Origin: Novosphingobium sp. CECT 9465
GTDB taxonomy: Bacteria > Pseudomonadota > Alphaproteobacteria > Sphingomonadales > Sphingomonadaceae
NCBI RefSeq assembly: GCF_920987055.1
Contig: NZ_CAKLBX010000002.1
Span: forward strand, 62,001-126,000
DNA: 64,000 nt
Direction of reading: 5' to 3'
The first letter of the stretch is position 1; each line of letters opens with the position of its first letter. A program made the position numbers and the translations under genes. The notes under the pieces are model-generated. The model saw only the letters and a list, made by a program, of their open reading frames with translations. It was not told the origin of the DNA and ran no database searches. Shown here one piece after another: positions 8,419 through 16,829 of this stretch.

Positions 8419-9230
8419 GTCAGCCGCACAGTTCCGCTTTCTGGATCGACTTCGACGAAGCGCGTTTTGCCGTGGAAACGCTGGTTGATATCGCACATGA
8501 CGAGCCTGATGAACGGCCGCCCTGCGTCATTCTCGTGGGTCAATCCGGTATGGGGAAGACATCGATCCTGCGCGAAGCCCAGCGGCGTATCGAATGCGAC
8601 TTTCCAGAGCCTGAAGGGTGGCGGGATGCCCGGTATGCTCCCGTCCTCAGGACCGTGATCCCAGCTAGTCCGACGTCGCTCAAGATCAACCTGACCTTGT
8701 TGTGGAAGCAGGGTTGGCCGATCACCACCAGTATCCACCGGATTGCCGACCTGAAAGTCGTTGAATTGCTCGGCAGACAGCGGACGCGGTTAGTGGCGGT
8801 CGACAATGTTCACGCCATTCTCACCGCGGGCGGCAGGGCGAGGCGTGACACCCTCGATGCATTCCGGTTTCTGATGAGCGAAGGCAATGTGTCTATGGTT
8901 GTCGCCGGTCTCGAAATCGCCGCAGACATCTTTGCCGAGGACGTCGAGCTGGCCTATCGCTCGATCGTCCTGCGATTGCCGCTCTGGCCGCCTGGAGAGC
9001 CATCCCAGCGCCTGATCCTTGCGCTGGCGCGGGGATTGCGCATCATCGAGCCGGAACGCTTCGCTGAGCCCGAGATGGCCGAATTCATCTGGCGCACCAG
9101 CCATGGCGTGACAGGGAATTTCAAACGGCTTTTGCATTGGGGCCATAAGATTGCCTCTCGCGACGGTCGTCAGCGTGTTGAATTTGCAGATTTGCGCGCA
9201 GCAGCAGCGATGCTCCCGGCTTCAGCTTGA
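8406..9230 (+). CDS. tniB: TniB AAA+ transposition ATPase
   Basis: A 274-residue ATPase that helps the transposase choose and activate target DNA, comparable to TnsC and TniB. The Walker A motif GQSGMGKTS is near residues 46-54; Walker B reads LVAVDNVHAI around 135, followed by the sensor region VVAGLE. The C-terminal part has the helical lid seen in the AAA_22 group. The ATG at 8406 has GAAGGG eight bases upstream. It overlaps tniA and its stop shares a base with the tniQ start. Confidence 0.88.
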   Translation: MEGLGQPHSSAFWIDFDEARFAVETLVDIAHDEPDERPPCVILVGQSGMGKTSILREAQRRIECDFPEPEGWRDARYAPVLRTVIPASPTSLKINLTLLWKQGWPITTSIHRIADLKVVELLGRQRTRLVAVDNVHAILTAGGRARRDTLDAFRFLMSEGNVSMVVAGLEIAADIFAEDVELAYRSIVLRLPLWPPGEPSQRLILALARGLRIIEPERFAEPEMAEFIWRTSHGVTGNFKRLLHWGHKIASRDGRQRVEFADLRAAAAMLPASA

Positions 9231-10273
9231 TGGCCGCCAAGTGGTCGCCCAATCTTGAGCCTGAGACGCTGGCGTTCCCGATCAAGCCACGCAGAGATGA
9301 AGCGTTTGATTCGTGGTTGAGCCGCTTGACCGCCGCCCACCGGGTGAGCCGGGCACAATTGTTCCGCCATCTGGAGATCGCGCCGGGTCTTTCGCGCTTG
9401 GACCTGGCGCGAGGGAAGGGCGGTCTCGATCCGGCGCTGCATGCGGCCTGCGATGCGATGGTGGAACGGCTTGCATGGGCGGTCGAAATCGATCCCGAGC
9501 AGATCAATGCGACCTTTCTCGCGTGTGAGGCGGAGGCGCTCCTGCCCTCTGCGCACCGCCATTACGTCTGTGCGCTATGCTGTTACGAGGCGCATCTGGC
9601 TGGCGGGCCTATAATCGTGCGCCGCGAATGGATTTTTCGGGCGACCTGGCTATGCAGCCTGCACGGGTTGCCGCTCACCGACATGCGGAGCCTTCCATTG
9701 GAGGACACGGGGCGGCAATTGCAGGCGTTCTTGGCGCATGCCGTGATGCGATCTCGCAGAATTCAATGGAAAATCAAACCGACTTCTGCCGCGCTTGCGC
9801 GAAACAAGACAGTGATCGACTGCCTGATGCGCCCTAGCGATTGGGTGGGGCTTGCGCCGCCATACCAGCGTTATCAGGAGCAGTTCGTAGCCAATCAGTA
9901 CCATTTTGCGCGCGAACGGATCGGCATGCTGGCGCTGGCGCACAGCCCACGTACGAAAGCCGCGCACCGCTTTGAGCGTATGATCGCAACCAGACTGGCC
10001 GAGAGGCCGCTGACTGAAGGTAGAATTGAAACGCCGGTTCGAGGTGCATTGCGTCTGCGGACCTGCAAGCTCCCCAAGCCCAGATCCAAATGGACCTGCG
10101 ACATCTTTGCGCTGATCGCCACATACGGCACTGTGCGCCAACGCCAGGAGAAAGAAAGGGAGCTGGCGGCGGAATTCGCGCGCTACGAGGGTCTTCCTCT
10201 CCCGCCGACGGCAGCCTGGCCGTCTAGAAGCTTGCTTGATGCCGCCAATCTGGCAGTGCCAGGGTTGGCGTAA
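9230..10273 (+). CDS. tniQ: TniQ-family target selector
   Basis: A 347-residue TniQ/TnsD-type protein that connects the transposition machinery to target sites. The N-terminal TniQ domain opens with PIKPRRDEAFDSWLSRL. A zinc-ribbon follows near residues 110-145 (CALCCYEAH then CSLHGLPL), with pairs of Cys/His ligands. The C-terminal third is variable, as expected for target recognition. The ATG at 9230 overlaps the tniB stop. Its 3' end overlaps the end of the opposite-strand winged-helix gene by 50 bases. Confidence 0.85.
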   Translation: MAAKWSPNLEPETLAFPIKPRRDEAFDSWLSRLTAAHRVSRAQLFRHLEIAPGLSRLDLARGKGGLDPALHAACDAMVERLAWAVEIDPEQINATFLACEAEALLPSAHRHYVCALCCYEAHLAGGPIIVRREWIFRATWLCSLHGLPLTDMRSLPLEDTGRQLQAFLAHAVMRSRRIQWKIKPTSAALARNKTVIDCLMRPSDWVGLAPPYQRYQEQFVANQYHFARERIGMLALAHSPRTKAAHRFERMIATRLAERPLTEGRIETPVRGALRLRTCKLPKPRSKWTCDIFALIATYGTVRQRQEKERELAAEFARYEGLPLPPTAAWPSRSLLDAANLAVPGLA

Positions 10274-11192
10274 TGGCGCAGACAAAGGTCGTGAACGGGC
10301 CTTGAGCGTAGGCCATGCGTGTTGCCTCCAGCTGGCGCAGGAGTTTGGCAGCACCGGCCTTGGTCGCGCCAAGCGCGCGGGCAAGTTGGGCGGGGGTGAG
10401 GGTGCCAAGGCCGAACAGCAGCATCCAGGCATGATAGAGGCGCGAGTTCGAACGCTGGCTCGGAAACTCGCGCGCAAAAACATCGGCGCCGCGCGGGAAA
10501 CGGGCGATATCGCAGGCAGTAGCATAGAGTGCATCGTGCAGACTCTCGCGGGCTTGGGCGCGGCGCTGGCTGGGGTCGCGGTCGGCCCTGAACAGTCGGC
10601 GCTGGACAAGGCCGGGGAAGGGGAGGGGGGTCTCGCTCAGCCGAAAGGCATGCCCGCGCGCGCTCGCCGCCAGGTTGATTGCCCAGCACGGGGTTCGGGC
10701 GGTTGCCGTCAGGGCATCGGGCTCGTTCCCGCGCGAATAGCGGAAGCGCTCGACGAGGGAAAGCAGCCGCTCGAGTGGATCGCCGGGCAGCTTGGCGTGA
10801 CCCAGCGCGTCGAGTACGGCACTGAGTTCGGGAAGGCTGGCAGCGACGATGGTTTCGGTCTCTCGGGCTTCGCTGGCCATCGGCAGGATTGCGATCTTGC
10901 GCACTGTCCGGATGGCCTCGGCGATCACCTTTTCGGGGGTTGGCAGGGCGTGCTCGAAGAGGGCGAGGAAGGCGTTACGCTCGCCCATGCATTCGGCGCC
11001 GATCAGCGAGGCCCCGAGGGTAATCGCCCGGTCCTGGCGGTATTGCTCCCAGGCACGGCTGAGCCAGTGGAGGGCGAGTGCGGCGCGCATTTCTGCGGAA
11101 TAGCAGGTGTCGGAGGCCAGCAGGCATTTGGCCAGAGCATCGATCTGGCCGATACGGAAGGCGATAGGGCCGGCGTCGATCGTGCTGCTCAA
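10224..11192 (-). CDS. Recombinase-associated winged-helix protein 2
   Basis: A 322-residue protein of unknown function, homologous to the product of 5900-6595. Shared features are the WAINLAA/WAASLA block, the segment ending ACDIARF, and a C-terminal winged helix (PAQLARALGATKAGAAKLL). The start is uncertain: the longest frame opens at TTG 11192, and a later ATG lies about 33 codons in. It is divergent from the tyrosine recombinase at 11410, just as its paralogue is divergent from tniA. I infer a local regulator or accessory DNA-binding factor of recombination; the family name is not known to me. Confidence 0.6.
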   Translation of the reverse strand: MSSTIDAGPIAFRIGQIDALAKCLLASDTCYSAEMRAALALHWLSRAWEQYRQDRAITLGASLIGAECMGERNAFLALFEHALPTPEKVIAEAIRTVRKIAILPMASEARETETIVAASLPELSAVLDALGHAKLPGDPLERLLSLVERFRYSRGNEPDALTATARTPCWAINLAASARGHAFRLSETPLPFPGLVQRRLFRADRDPSQRRAQARESLHDALYATACDIARFPRGADVFAREFPSQRSNSRLYHAWMLLFGLGTLTPAQLARALGATKAGAAKLLRQLEATRMAYAQGPFTTFVCAITPTLALPDWRHQASF

Positions 11193-11257
11193 TTCAAGGC
11201 TTTCGCTCTGGAGGCTGCGAACTGGCTAACGGGACAGGGAATCGTCGTCAACACAGA

Positions 11258-11270
11258 GTTTACTAAACCT
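11258..11270. promoter_or_regulatory. Operator-like element before the first tyrosine recombinase
   Basis: GTTTACTAAACCT contains the 11-bp dyad GTTTA-C-TAAAC. Almost the same element (GTATACTAAACCT, 12 of 13 bases) precedes the second tyrosine recombinase at 12888. Each is followed about eight bases later by GTATCC or GTATAC. Probably a shared operator or promoter element. Confidence 0.45.
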
Positions 11271-11409
11271 ACGCTTTGGTATCCTATCCATAGCATCGTA
11301 AATCGGCGGTATTTCCATAATCTAATATTATGGTAAAATCAGCATTGCCCAGAGTGCCGATTTTGGCCCATAAAGTGCCCATGAAATCCACCCAAAACGA
11401 TCCTTCCGC

Positions 11410-12552
11410 ATGACAACCGATCGTCCGTTCCCGTCATCGGTGGAACTGGTGCTCGGCGGCCACGGGATGCTGATCGATACCCGCGCCGCCAGTCCGCTGG
11501 CGCTTGAGGCCGCAGTCGCGGCGATGGCGCCGGCGACCAAGGCGGCCATCACGGCCGATCTCAAATGCTTTCTAGGGTGGTGCAAGGCGCGACGGCCTGT
11601 CGCCACGGCTGTTCCCGCCGAACCGGAAACGCTGGTCCACTACTTGCACTGGTTGTCTAAAGGATCGGACACGCGCGCGGGTGCCAAGCCCGCCACCCTT
11701 GCCCGCCGGATCGCCTCGATCGCGCGCATTCACCGCATCCTGGGTTTTGGCGACACAGAGCCGCTGCCCACCCAGGCTGGAATGGTGCGCGATACGCTGA
11801 AAGCCATCCGCCGCAAAAAGCGTGAACGGCAAAAGCAGGCTGCGCCGCTACGGCTCGGCGAGGCGATGCAGGAGGGTCAGGCACCGCCCGAGGGGGTAAC
11901 CGTCAACGCACTGCTGGCCTCGTGCGGCAGCGACATCATCGGTCTGCGTGACGCAGCGCTGATCAGTCTCGCCTATGACGCGGGCTTAAGAGTCTCCGAA
12001 CTGGTCGGCACCACGGTTTCCGATCTGCGCCAAGTCGGCGATGGCAGCGGACGGCTCGACATCGCGCATTCCAAGACTGACCAGTTGGGGGAGGGGGCTC
12101 TGGCCTGGCTGTCGGGCGACACCATGGCGCGCCTATCGACCTGGTTGCTCGCAAGCGGCATCGGCGAGGGTCCGGTGTTTCGGCGCATCAATGTTCTGAG
12201 CGGTCCGCCAGACGCCTCCGGGCAGCGAATTGTGCGGCACTACATCGGGGCCAGGCCGCTCACGCGTCAGGGGGTGGTTGCGATCCTGCGTCGCCGGGTG
12301 CTGGAGGCGGTCGATTGCGGTCTCGTCGAAGTCGAGCCCGGGATGGAAGGTGACACCGTGCGTGGGCTGAGCGCGCACTCGTTCCGGGTCGGGTTAACAC
12401 AGGACCTGTTCGCAGCGGGCGAGGACGGCGCAGGGATCGCGCTGGCGCTGCGCTGGTCCTCGCCGACCACCGCGCTGCGATATGCCCGCGAGCTTGCCGT
12501 AGGCAATAATGCGGCCGCACGGGTGCTGGGCAAGTTGCGAGGGAGCGGCTGA
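11410..12552 (+). CDS. Tyrosine recombinase 1 (phage-integrase family)
   Basis: A 380-residue site-specific recombinase that would cut and rejoin DNA through a phosphotyrosine. The N-terminal SAM-like core-binding domain spans about residues 35-150. The catalytic domain has the first Arg in AGLRVSELVG, the HxxR box in SAHSFRVG, a Trp in LRWSSPTT and the nucleophile Tyr in ALRYAREL. It is XerC/XerD-like in layout. The ribosome site at ATG 11410 is weak. Its substrate sites are unknown; it could excise or integrate the surrounding island or resolve plasmid dimers. Confidence 0.85.
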   Translation: MTTDRPFPSSVELVLGGHGMLIDTRAASPLALEAAVAAMAPATKAAITADLKCFLGWCKARRPVATAVPAEPETLVHYLHWLSKGSDTRAGAKPATLARRIASIARIHRILGFGDTEPLPTQAGMVRDTLKAIRRKKRERQKQAAPLRLGEAMQEGQAPPEGVTVNALLASCGSDIIGLRDAALISLAYDAGLRVSELVGTTVSDLRQVGDGSGRLDIAHSKTDQLGEGALAWLSGDTMARLSTWLLASGIGEGPVFRRINVLSGPPDASGQRIVRHYIGARPLTRQGVVAILRRRVLEAVDCGLVEVEPGMEGDTVRGLSAHSFRVGLTQDLFAAGEDGAGIALALRWSSPTTALRYARELAVGNNAAARVLGKLRGSG

Positions 12553-12617
12553 GGCAGAAGCAGGCCAATGTCACTATTGTTGAAGCGCTAAAGGCTCCGC
12601 TTGGACCCGGCATGACG

Positions 12618-12965
12618 TCAATTATGGTGCGTCACAACGATCCACGACAAAAAGTCGCGTCGCTCGGCCGCATACCACGAGCGCACCAGTTCGTCGGCGT
12701 CGAGGCCTGGATTGTGCTCAAGTCCCGCATTTTCAAAGGCAAAGTCGCGAACATGGAGTCGCCAAAGCCGCCGCAGCGAGGCCAAAGCAAGGGCTTGACC
12801 GAGTTGCGGCGACACGAAGGGCAGCGCGCCTGCGATGCGGGAAAGCGTCAATTGCCAGGGGGCAGGGGAGGCGGGCACAAACAGATGGTATACTAAACCT
12901 GCAAAAAGTATACTCTGCTTGTACGGTTTGTTTGCTGTCCGATAAGAGCCCTTCACGGACATCAT
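12618..12965 (-). CDS. Hypothetical protein, possible remnant
   Basis: A 115-residue leftward frame, not recognised. The C-terminal two thirds have natural-looking composition (SLRRLWRLHVRDFAFENAG), while the N-terminal part is unconvincing. It sits in the position, divergent from a tyrosine recombinase, that a winged-helix gene occupies upstream of the other two recombination modules. I see no similarity to those proteins. It may be a decayed gene or a chance frame. Confidence 0.25.
   Translation of the reverse strand: MMSVKGSYRTANKPYKQSILFAGLVYHLFVPASPAPWQLTLSRIAGALPFVSPQLGQALALASLRRLWRLHVRDFAFENAGLEHNPGLDADELVRSWYAAERRDFLSWIVVTHHN
12888..12914. promoter_or_regulatory. Operator-like element before the second tyrosine recombinase
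   Basis: GTATACTAAACCT at 12888-12900 matches the element at 11258 in 12 of 13 bases. GTATACT is repeated exactly 20 bp downstream (12908-12914). Phased copies of a palindromic hexamer suggest a repressor or recombinase-control site. Confidence 0.45.
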
Positions 12966-13025
12966 GTTTATCTATAAGAGGTGCATGAGATCGCGGGCGA
13001 AATCGCGAACGGCAAAGGCGCGACG

Positions 13026-14036
13026 ATGACCAGAGACCCTCGTGATACTGCGCTGATCCCAGAGACTGAGGATTCAGCCCTGGCCATTCGCGGCATTGCG
13101 CCGCGCCTTGCAGACGAGATTGAAGCGGCGCGATCGTATCGTGCACGCTCGAAGGCGGCAAACACCGTGCGCGCCTACGACAGCGACTGGCAACAATTTG
13201 AAGGATGGTGCTGGCAGCGGGAATTGGAGCCGCTGCCTGCGGTGTCTGAGGCGGTAGCCACCTATCTTGCGGCGCTGGCCCAAGCGGGCAGGGCAGATAG
13301 CACCATCGCCAGGCATCTGGCCGCCATCGCTTGGCGACATCGACAAGCAGGGGAGGTGGCGCCGCAGCACCGTGACCCGCGCGATGTTATTGCCGATACG
13401 CTGGCCGGCATTCGTCGTGAGCAGCGTGCACGGCCGACCCGCAAGAAGACCGCGATCCTTGCCGCCGATCTGGCGCGGATGATTGCAGCGGCTGAGGGGC
13501 AAAGTAGTCGTGCCGTCCGAGATCGCGCGGTGATGGCTCTGGGGTTAGCCGCCGCTTTGCGCCGTTCTGAGCTGGTCGCGCTACAGTTGGCAGACCTCGA
13601 ACTGGTGCGCGAAGGCCTGAAGTTGACGATCCGGCATTCGAAAACGGATCAAGAGGGACAGGGGCAAGTCATCGCGGTGCCGTCTGGCAAAGTGCTCAAG
13701 CCGGTTGCCCGGCTCAATGCGTGGCTGGCTATCCGGGGAGGTGAGGCAGGGCCATTGTTCTACGGGACCGATGCGCAGGGCAAAATGACTGACCAACCCA
13801 TGTCGGATCGTGCGGTTGCCCGGTTAATCCAGCGTTATGCCGAGAAGGTTGGGCTCGACCCTGCAGTTGTCGGCGCGCACTCGCTGCGGTCCGGGTTCCT
13901 CACCGAGGCGGCCAAGGCTGGCGCATCACTGCCCAAGATGCAGGAGGTATCGCGGCAAAAGAAGGTTGAGGTGCTGCTTGGCTATGTCCGCGACGCTGCG
14001 TTGTTCGAAAACCACGCCGGCGACAGCTTTCTGTAG
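13026..14036 (+). CDS. Tyrosine recombinase 2 (phage-integrase family)
   Basis: A 336-residue XerC/D-like recombinase. The N-terminal core-binding domain covers about residues 35-130. Catalytic residues visible are Arg in ALRRSELVAL, HxxR in GAHSLRSG, and Tyr in LLGYVRDAALF near the C terminus, preceded by the conserved KK.EVL turn. I choose ATG 13026 (AAAGG upstream); the frame is open to 12981. It is distinct in sequence from the recombinase at 11410, so this is not a recent duplication. Confidence 0.83.
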   Translation: MTRDPRDTALIPETEDSALAIRGIAPRLADEIEAARSYRARSKAANTVRAYDSDWQQFEGWCWQRELEPLPAVSEAVATYLAALAQAGRADSTIARHLAAIAWRHRQAGEVAPQHRDPRDVIADTLAGIRREQRARPTRKKTAILAADLARMIAAAEGQSSRAVRDRAVMALGLAAALRRSELVALQLADLELVREGLKLTIRHSKTDQEGQGQVIAVPSGKVLKPVARLNAWLAIRGGEAGPLFYGTDAQGKMTDQPMSDRAVARLIQRYAEKVGLDPAVVGAHSLRSGFLTEAAKAGASLPKMQEVSRQKKVEVLLGYVRDAALFENHAGDSFL

Positions 14037-14334
14037 CGGTAGTGTCGGAATCCCCGGGAAGTATTCTTCTCCCACGACGACTGGCGCTGTTGCGCAATGC
14101 CTTCAAGTGGGACATTTGTGCCGTTCGTGGGCTACCCGCTGAACGTCAATTTTCGCCGAAATTTGCCATTCCCAATCGGGGCAGTAGACTGGCACATTCC
14201 ACCAAAAAAGGCGACGCTCGTATAGCCTTTGAATATCTCCGATACCCGCTATTCGTTCATTCGGGCGCGCATGCGTAATGCTGCCTCGCAAGCGTGACAT
14301 CACTGGTTGGTTATCCAACACATCAGTTCAGGAA
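14037..14334. other. No gene seen
   Basis: A gene-free gap between the recombination island and the convergent exporter operon. No plausible protein, strong terminator or recombination-site pair is visible. Confidence 0.4.
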
Positions 14335-15717
14335 CTAGAGCCGCAACTGATCGCGGTCGGCCATGGCGGCGACCAATTCGGCGCGGGCTGCGGCGCTGCG
14401 ATAGATCGCGTCAATCTCGCGGATCGTGGCATCGGCCAGTGCTTCTTCGCGCAAGTTGACGACAAGGAAATCGCTGGCCCCCAAGGCATAGCGGCGGCGT
14501 TCAGCCTCGGCCATGCGGCGGGCAAGGGCTGCTTCATCGGTTGCGAGGGCTGCAAGGCGTTGCGCCCCATCCATTTGCGTGCGCAAATTGGTAATTTCCA
14601 CGCCCACTTGTTCCTCCAGAAAGCGCAAGCGGATCGATAGCGCATCTTGTTCGGCGGCCACTTCGGCAATGCGGCCCCGCGCGGCGCGCTGTTCCAGCGG
14701 CAGCGAGAAACGCAGACCAAACAGCGCCTCAGGCTGGGTGCGCACAGGTGATCCGGGGCCGATATCCTGAGATGCTTCGGCGCGCAGATCAAGCCGGGGG
14801 CGCTGTTCGTTTTCCGCCATGCGCACACGGATGGAATTCTGATCGATCCGGGCCAGCAGCGCCTGAATATCCGGGCGGCCTGACATGGCTTCTTGCCGAT
14901 CGACCAAGCGGGGGTTCACGCCTTCGGGCATACGCGCGGGCAGGCGCGCGGCATCGGGCACGATAGGCTGGCCCAGATCATCGCGCAAAAACAGCGACAG
15001 CGCGTTGCCAAACAGGGTGAGGTCTTGTTCGGCGCGCACCAGCAAGGCTTGGCGGCGGACGATGTTCTGGCGGTTTTCCACGCTGAGGATGGCAGGCCGG
15101 GCACCCAGTTCAATCTGCCGATCAATCGAGGCCTGACGCTGCTGCGCCAGATCGAATAGTTCGCGCAATGTTGCCACACGCTGCCCTGCGGCAACCCACT
15201 GCTGATAGGCCTCAATGGCACGGCGCTGCACGCCAATGGCCACCATATCCCGGTCCAGCGCGGCAAGGTCGATCTCGGATTCGGCCAATTCACGTCGCCC
15301 GCGCCGCTCATCAATCAATCGGTCCCGCAATAGCGAGAACACCGCCCCGACGCGGACCTCGCCCAGTTGATTGGTGACCGATTTGCCTTCGTAGCTAGGG
15401 AAGCTGCCGCTCGACAAGCGGTAGCCGGTATAGATATTGCCGCCGTTGTTTTCCAACGGACGGCTTGCTTTTACATCGGCAAACGTGCCGCTATAAAAGC
15501 CTGTCGCGCGGCTTTGCGCATCGGCATCGAACACCAGATCAAACTGGCCCTGCGCCGATAGTGCGCGTGCACCCGCCTGCCGCTGCCGCGCCATCGCTTC
15601 AAGGATTTGCGGGGCGTGGGTTGCGGAAGATCGCAGGACGTCATCCAGCGTCAGTTCGGCGGCGTGGGCCATGGGCGTAACCAGAACCGCCAGCGCCATA
15701 ACCAGACGGCGGATCAT
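14335..15717 (-). CDS. TolC-family outer membrane efflux protein
   Basis: A 460-residue outer-membrane channel protein of the TolC/OEP family, which forms the exit duct of type I exporters. The signal peptide is MIRRLVMALAVLVTPMAHA, cleaved before AELTLDDVL. Two OEP repeats of long helices follow, rich in Arg, Gln, Ala and Glu (about 150-250 and 330-455). The ATG at 15717 overlaps the stop of the upstream membrane-fusion gene (ATGA), giving an ABC-MFP-OMP operon. The cargo is unknown; no obvious RTX-type substrate gene is in the window. Confidence 0.85.
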   Translation of the reverse strand: MIRRLVMALAVLVTPMAHAAELTLDDVLRSSATHAPQILEAMARQRQAGARALSAQGQFDLVFDADAQSRATGFYSGTFADVKASRPLENNGGNIYTGYRLSSGSFPSYEGKSVTNQLGEVRVGAVFSLLRDRLIDERRGRRELAESEIDLAALDRDMVAIGVQRRAIEAYQQWVAAGQRVATLRELFDLAQQRQASIDRQIELGARPAILSVENRQNIVRRQALLVRAEQDLTLFGNALSLFLRDDLGQPIVPDAARLPARMPEGVNPRLVDRQEAMSGRPDIQALLARIDQNSIRVRMAENEQRPRLDLRAEASQDIGPGSPVRTQPEALFGLRFSLPLEQRAARGRIAEVAAEQDALSIRLRFLEEQVGVEITNLRTQMDGAQRLAALATDEAALARRMAEAERRRYALGASDFLVVNLREEALADATIREIDAIYRSAAARAELVAAMADRDQLRL

Positions 15718-16826
15718 TTCTCGTCCTCGGCGTAACCATCGGCCTTGGGCTTGCCTTTGGCCGCGTCCTTGTCGGCCAGTGCCTTGGCCGCAGTGCCCTT
15801 GCGCGGGCCAGTGTCGACAGGCTGCGGGAATTCGAGCGGGAAGTCGTTCAACTGGCGCCACAATTCATAGCCAATGGTCACGGTTTCCATCTGAATCCAG
15901 CCCCGCACTTTCGATCCAAGCCGCACGAAGTTGTCTTCCGGCCAGACAGGCTTGCCGGGCATGGGTTCCACCAGCACCCGGAACAGGCCCGATGTCTGCG
16001 ACGATGGATCGATGGAGCGCACGCGGCCATCAAACATGCCTTGGGCAACCGAGGGCCACCCGCTGAACTGGATCGCGGGCCAGCCTTCAAAGTGCAGGCG
16101 CACCGGCTGTCCTTGGCGCACCAGTGCCACATCGCGGCCATCAACCATCAGTTCAACCACGCGCCGCGCTTGATCCGGGGCAAGCGTGGCCAGCCAATCG
16201 CCTGCGCTGATCAAAGTGCCACCGGCGGCGGTGTTAAGCGCCTGAATCCGCCCATCGCGCGGCGCGCGCACCAATTGTACCGACTGCCGGCCCAGCGCGA
16301 TATCGACCTTGCTCAGCTTGGCGCGCGCTTCGGCCAGCTTGGCTGCGTGATCGGACACCTTGATTTGGGCGTTTTCCAGATCGCGCCGCGCTGCAAGGCC
16401 TTCTGACAGCAATTCGCCTGATCGCCCGACATCGATCCGCGCCACTGCCATCGCCTGATCGGCAGCGGCAATCTGTGCCAGAACTTGCGCGCGTTCTGCA
16501 GCAAGGCTGGTGAGCAGCGCAGGATCGTTGTCGATAATCCGGGCGATGGGATCACCCTGTTTCACCGATTGGCCATCGGCCACATACCACTTCTCAACCC
16601 GTCCCGGCACCAGCGCGGTGACTTGCTGGACGCGGTCTTCGGGGTTCAATGCGATGACCTCGCCCCGGCCCGGCGCTGTTTGCACCCACTGCACCAAGAA
16701 CAGGAACACGGCGATCACCGGGATCGACGTTGCAATCATCCAGCCAAGCGCGCGGGTCAGGCGGGGGACGCGCAAGCTGGACAGGGTAGCGAATGCGCCG
16801 AAATTGCGTTTTGCAGGAGCGGGCAT
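15714..16826 (-). CDS. HlyD-family membrane fusion protein
   Basis: A 370-residue periplasmic adaptor. A membrane segment lies at about residues 27-47 (ALGWMIATSIPVIAVFLFLV), followed by a lipoyl/barrel-sandwich domain (VPGRVEKWYVADGQSVKQGD and later RAPRDGRIQAL) around a coiled-coil hairpin at about 105-170. The tail is charged and lysine-rich. It begins three bases after the ABC gene stops, with AGGAG inside the end of that gene, and it overlaps the TolC gene. It would connect the ABC subunit to the outer-membrane channel. Confidence 0.85.
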   Translation of the reverse strand: MPAPAKRNFGAFATLSSLRVPRLTRALGWMIATSIPVIAVFLFLVQWVQTAPGRGEVIALNPEDRVQQVTALVPGRVEKWYVADGQSVKQGDPIARIIDNDPALLTSLAAERAQVLAQIAAADQAMAVARIDVGRSGELLSEGLAARRDLENAQIKVSDHAAKLAEARAKLSKVDIALGRQSVQLVRAPRDGRIQALNTAAGGTLISAGDWLATLAPDQARRVVELMVDGRDVALVRQGQPVRLHFEGWPAIQFSGWPSVAQGMFDGRVRSIDPSSQTSGLFRVLVEPMPGKPVWPEDNFVRLGSKVRGWIQMETVTIGYELWRQLNDFPLEFPQPVDTGPRKGTAAKALADKDAAKGKPKADGYAEDEK

Positions 16827-16829
16827 GGC

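Larger units (their letters stand above)
6592..10273 (+). mobile_element. Tni-type (Tn5053/Tn7-like) transposition module, ends undefined
   Basis: Three overlapping genes encode a DDE transposase, an AAA+ ATPase and a TniQ target-selection protein, the core of Tn5053/Tn402 and Tn7-like transposons. A resolvase gene of the usual Tn5053 type is absent. I could not identify paired terminal inverted repeats or a target duplication, so the span given is only the functional module. Confidence 0.55.

Noticed and set aside
10236..11336. 366-codon plus-strand frame opposite the second winged-helix gene
   Set aside because: Its protein is glycine-rich and shows no known motif, while the minus strand encodes a homologue of another protein in the window. 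It is a shadow frame in GC-rich DNA.
6592..14036. Attempt to define transposon ends for the tni module
   Set aside because: TGTC-like sequences near 6592 have no convincing inverted partner to the right, and no target duplication was seen, so no boundaries are claimed.
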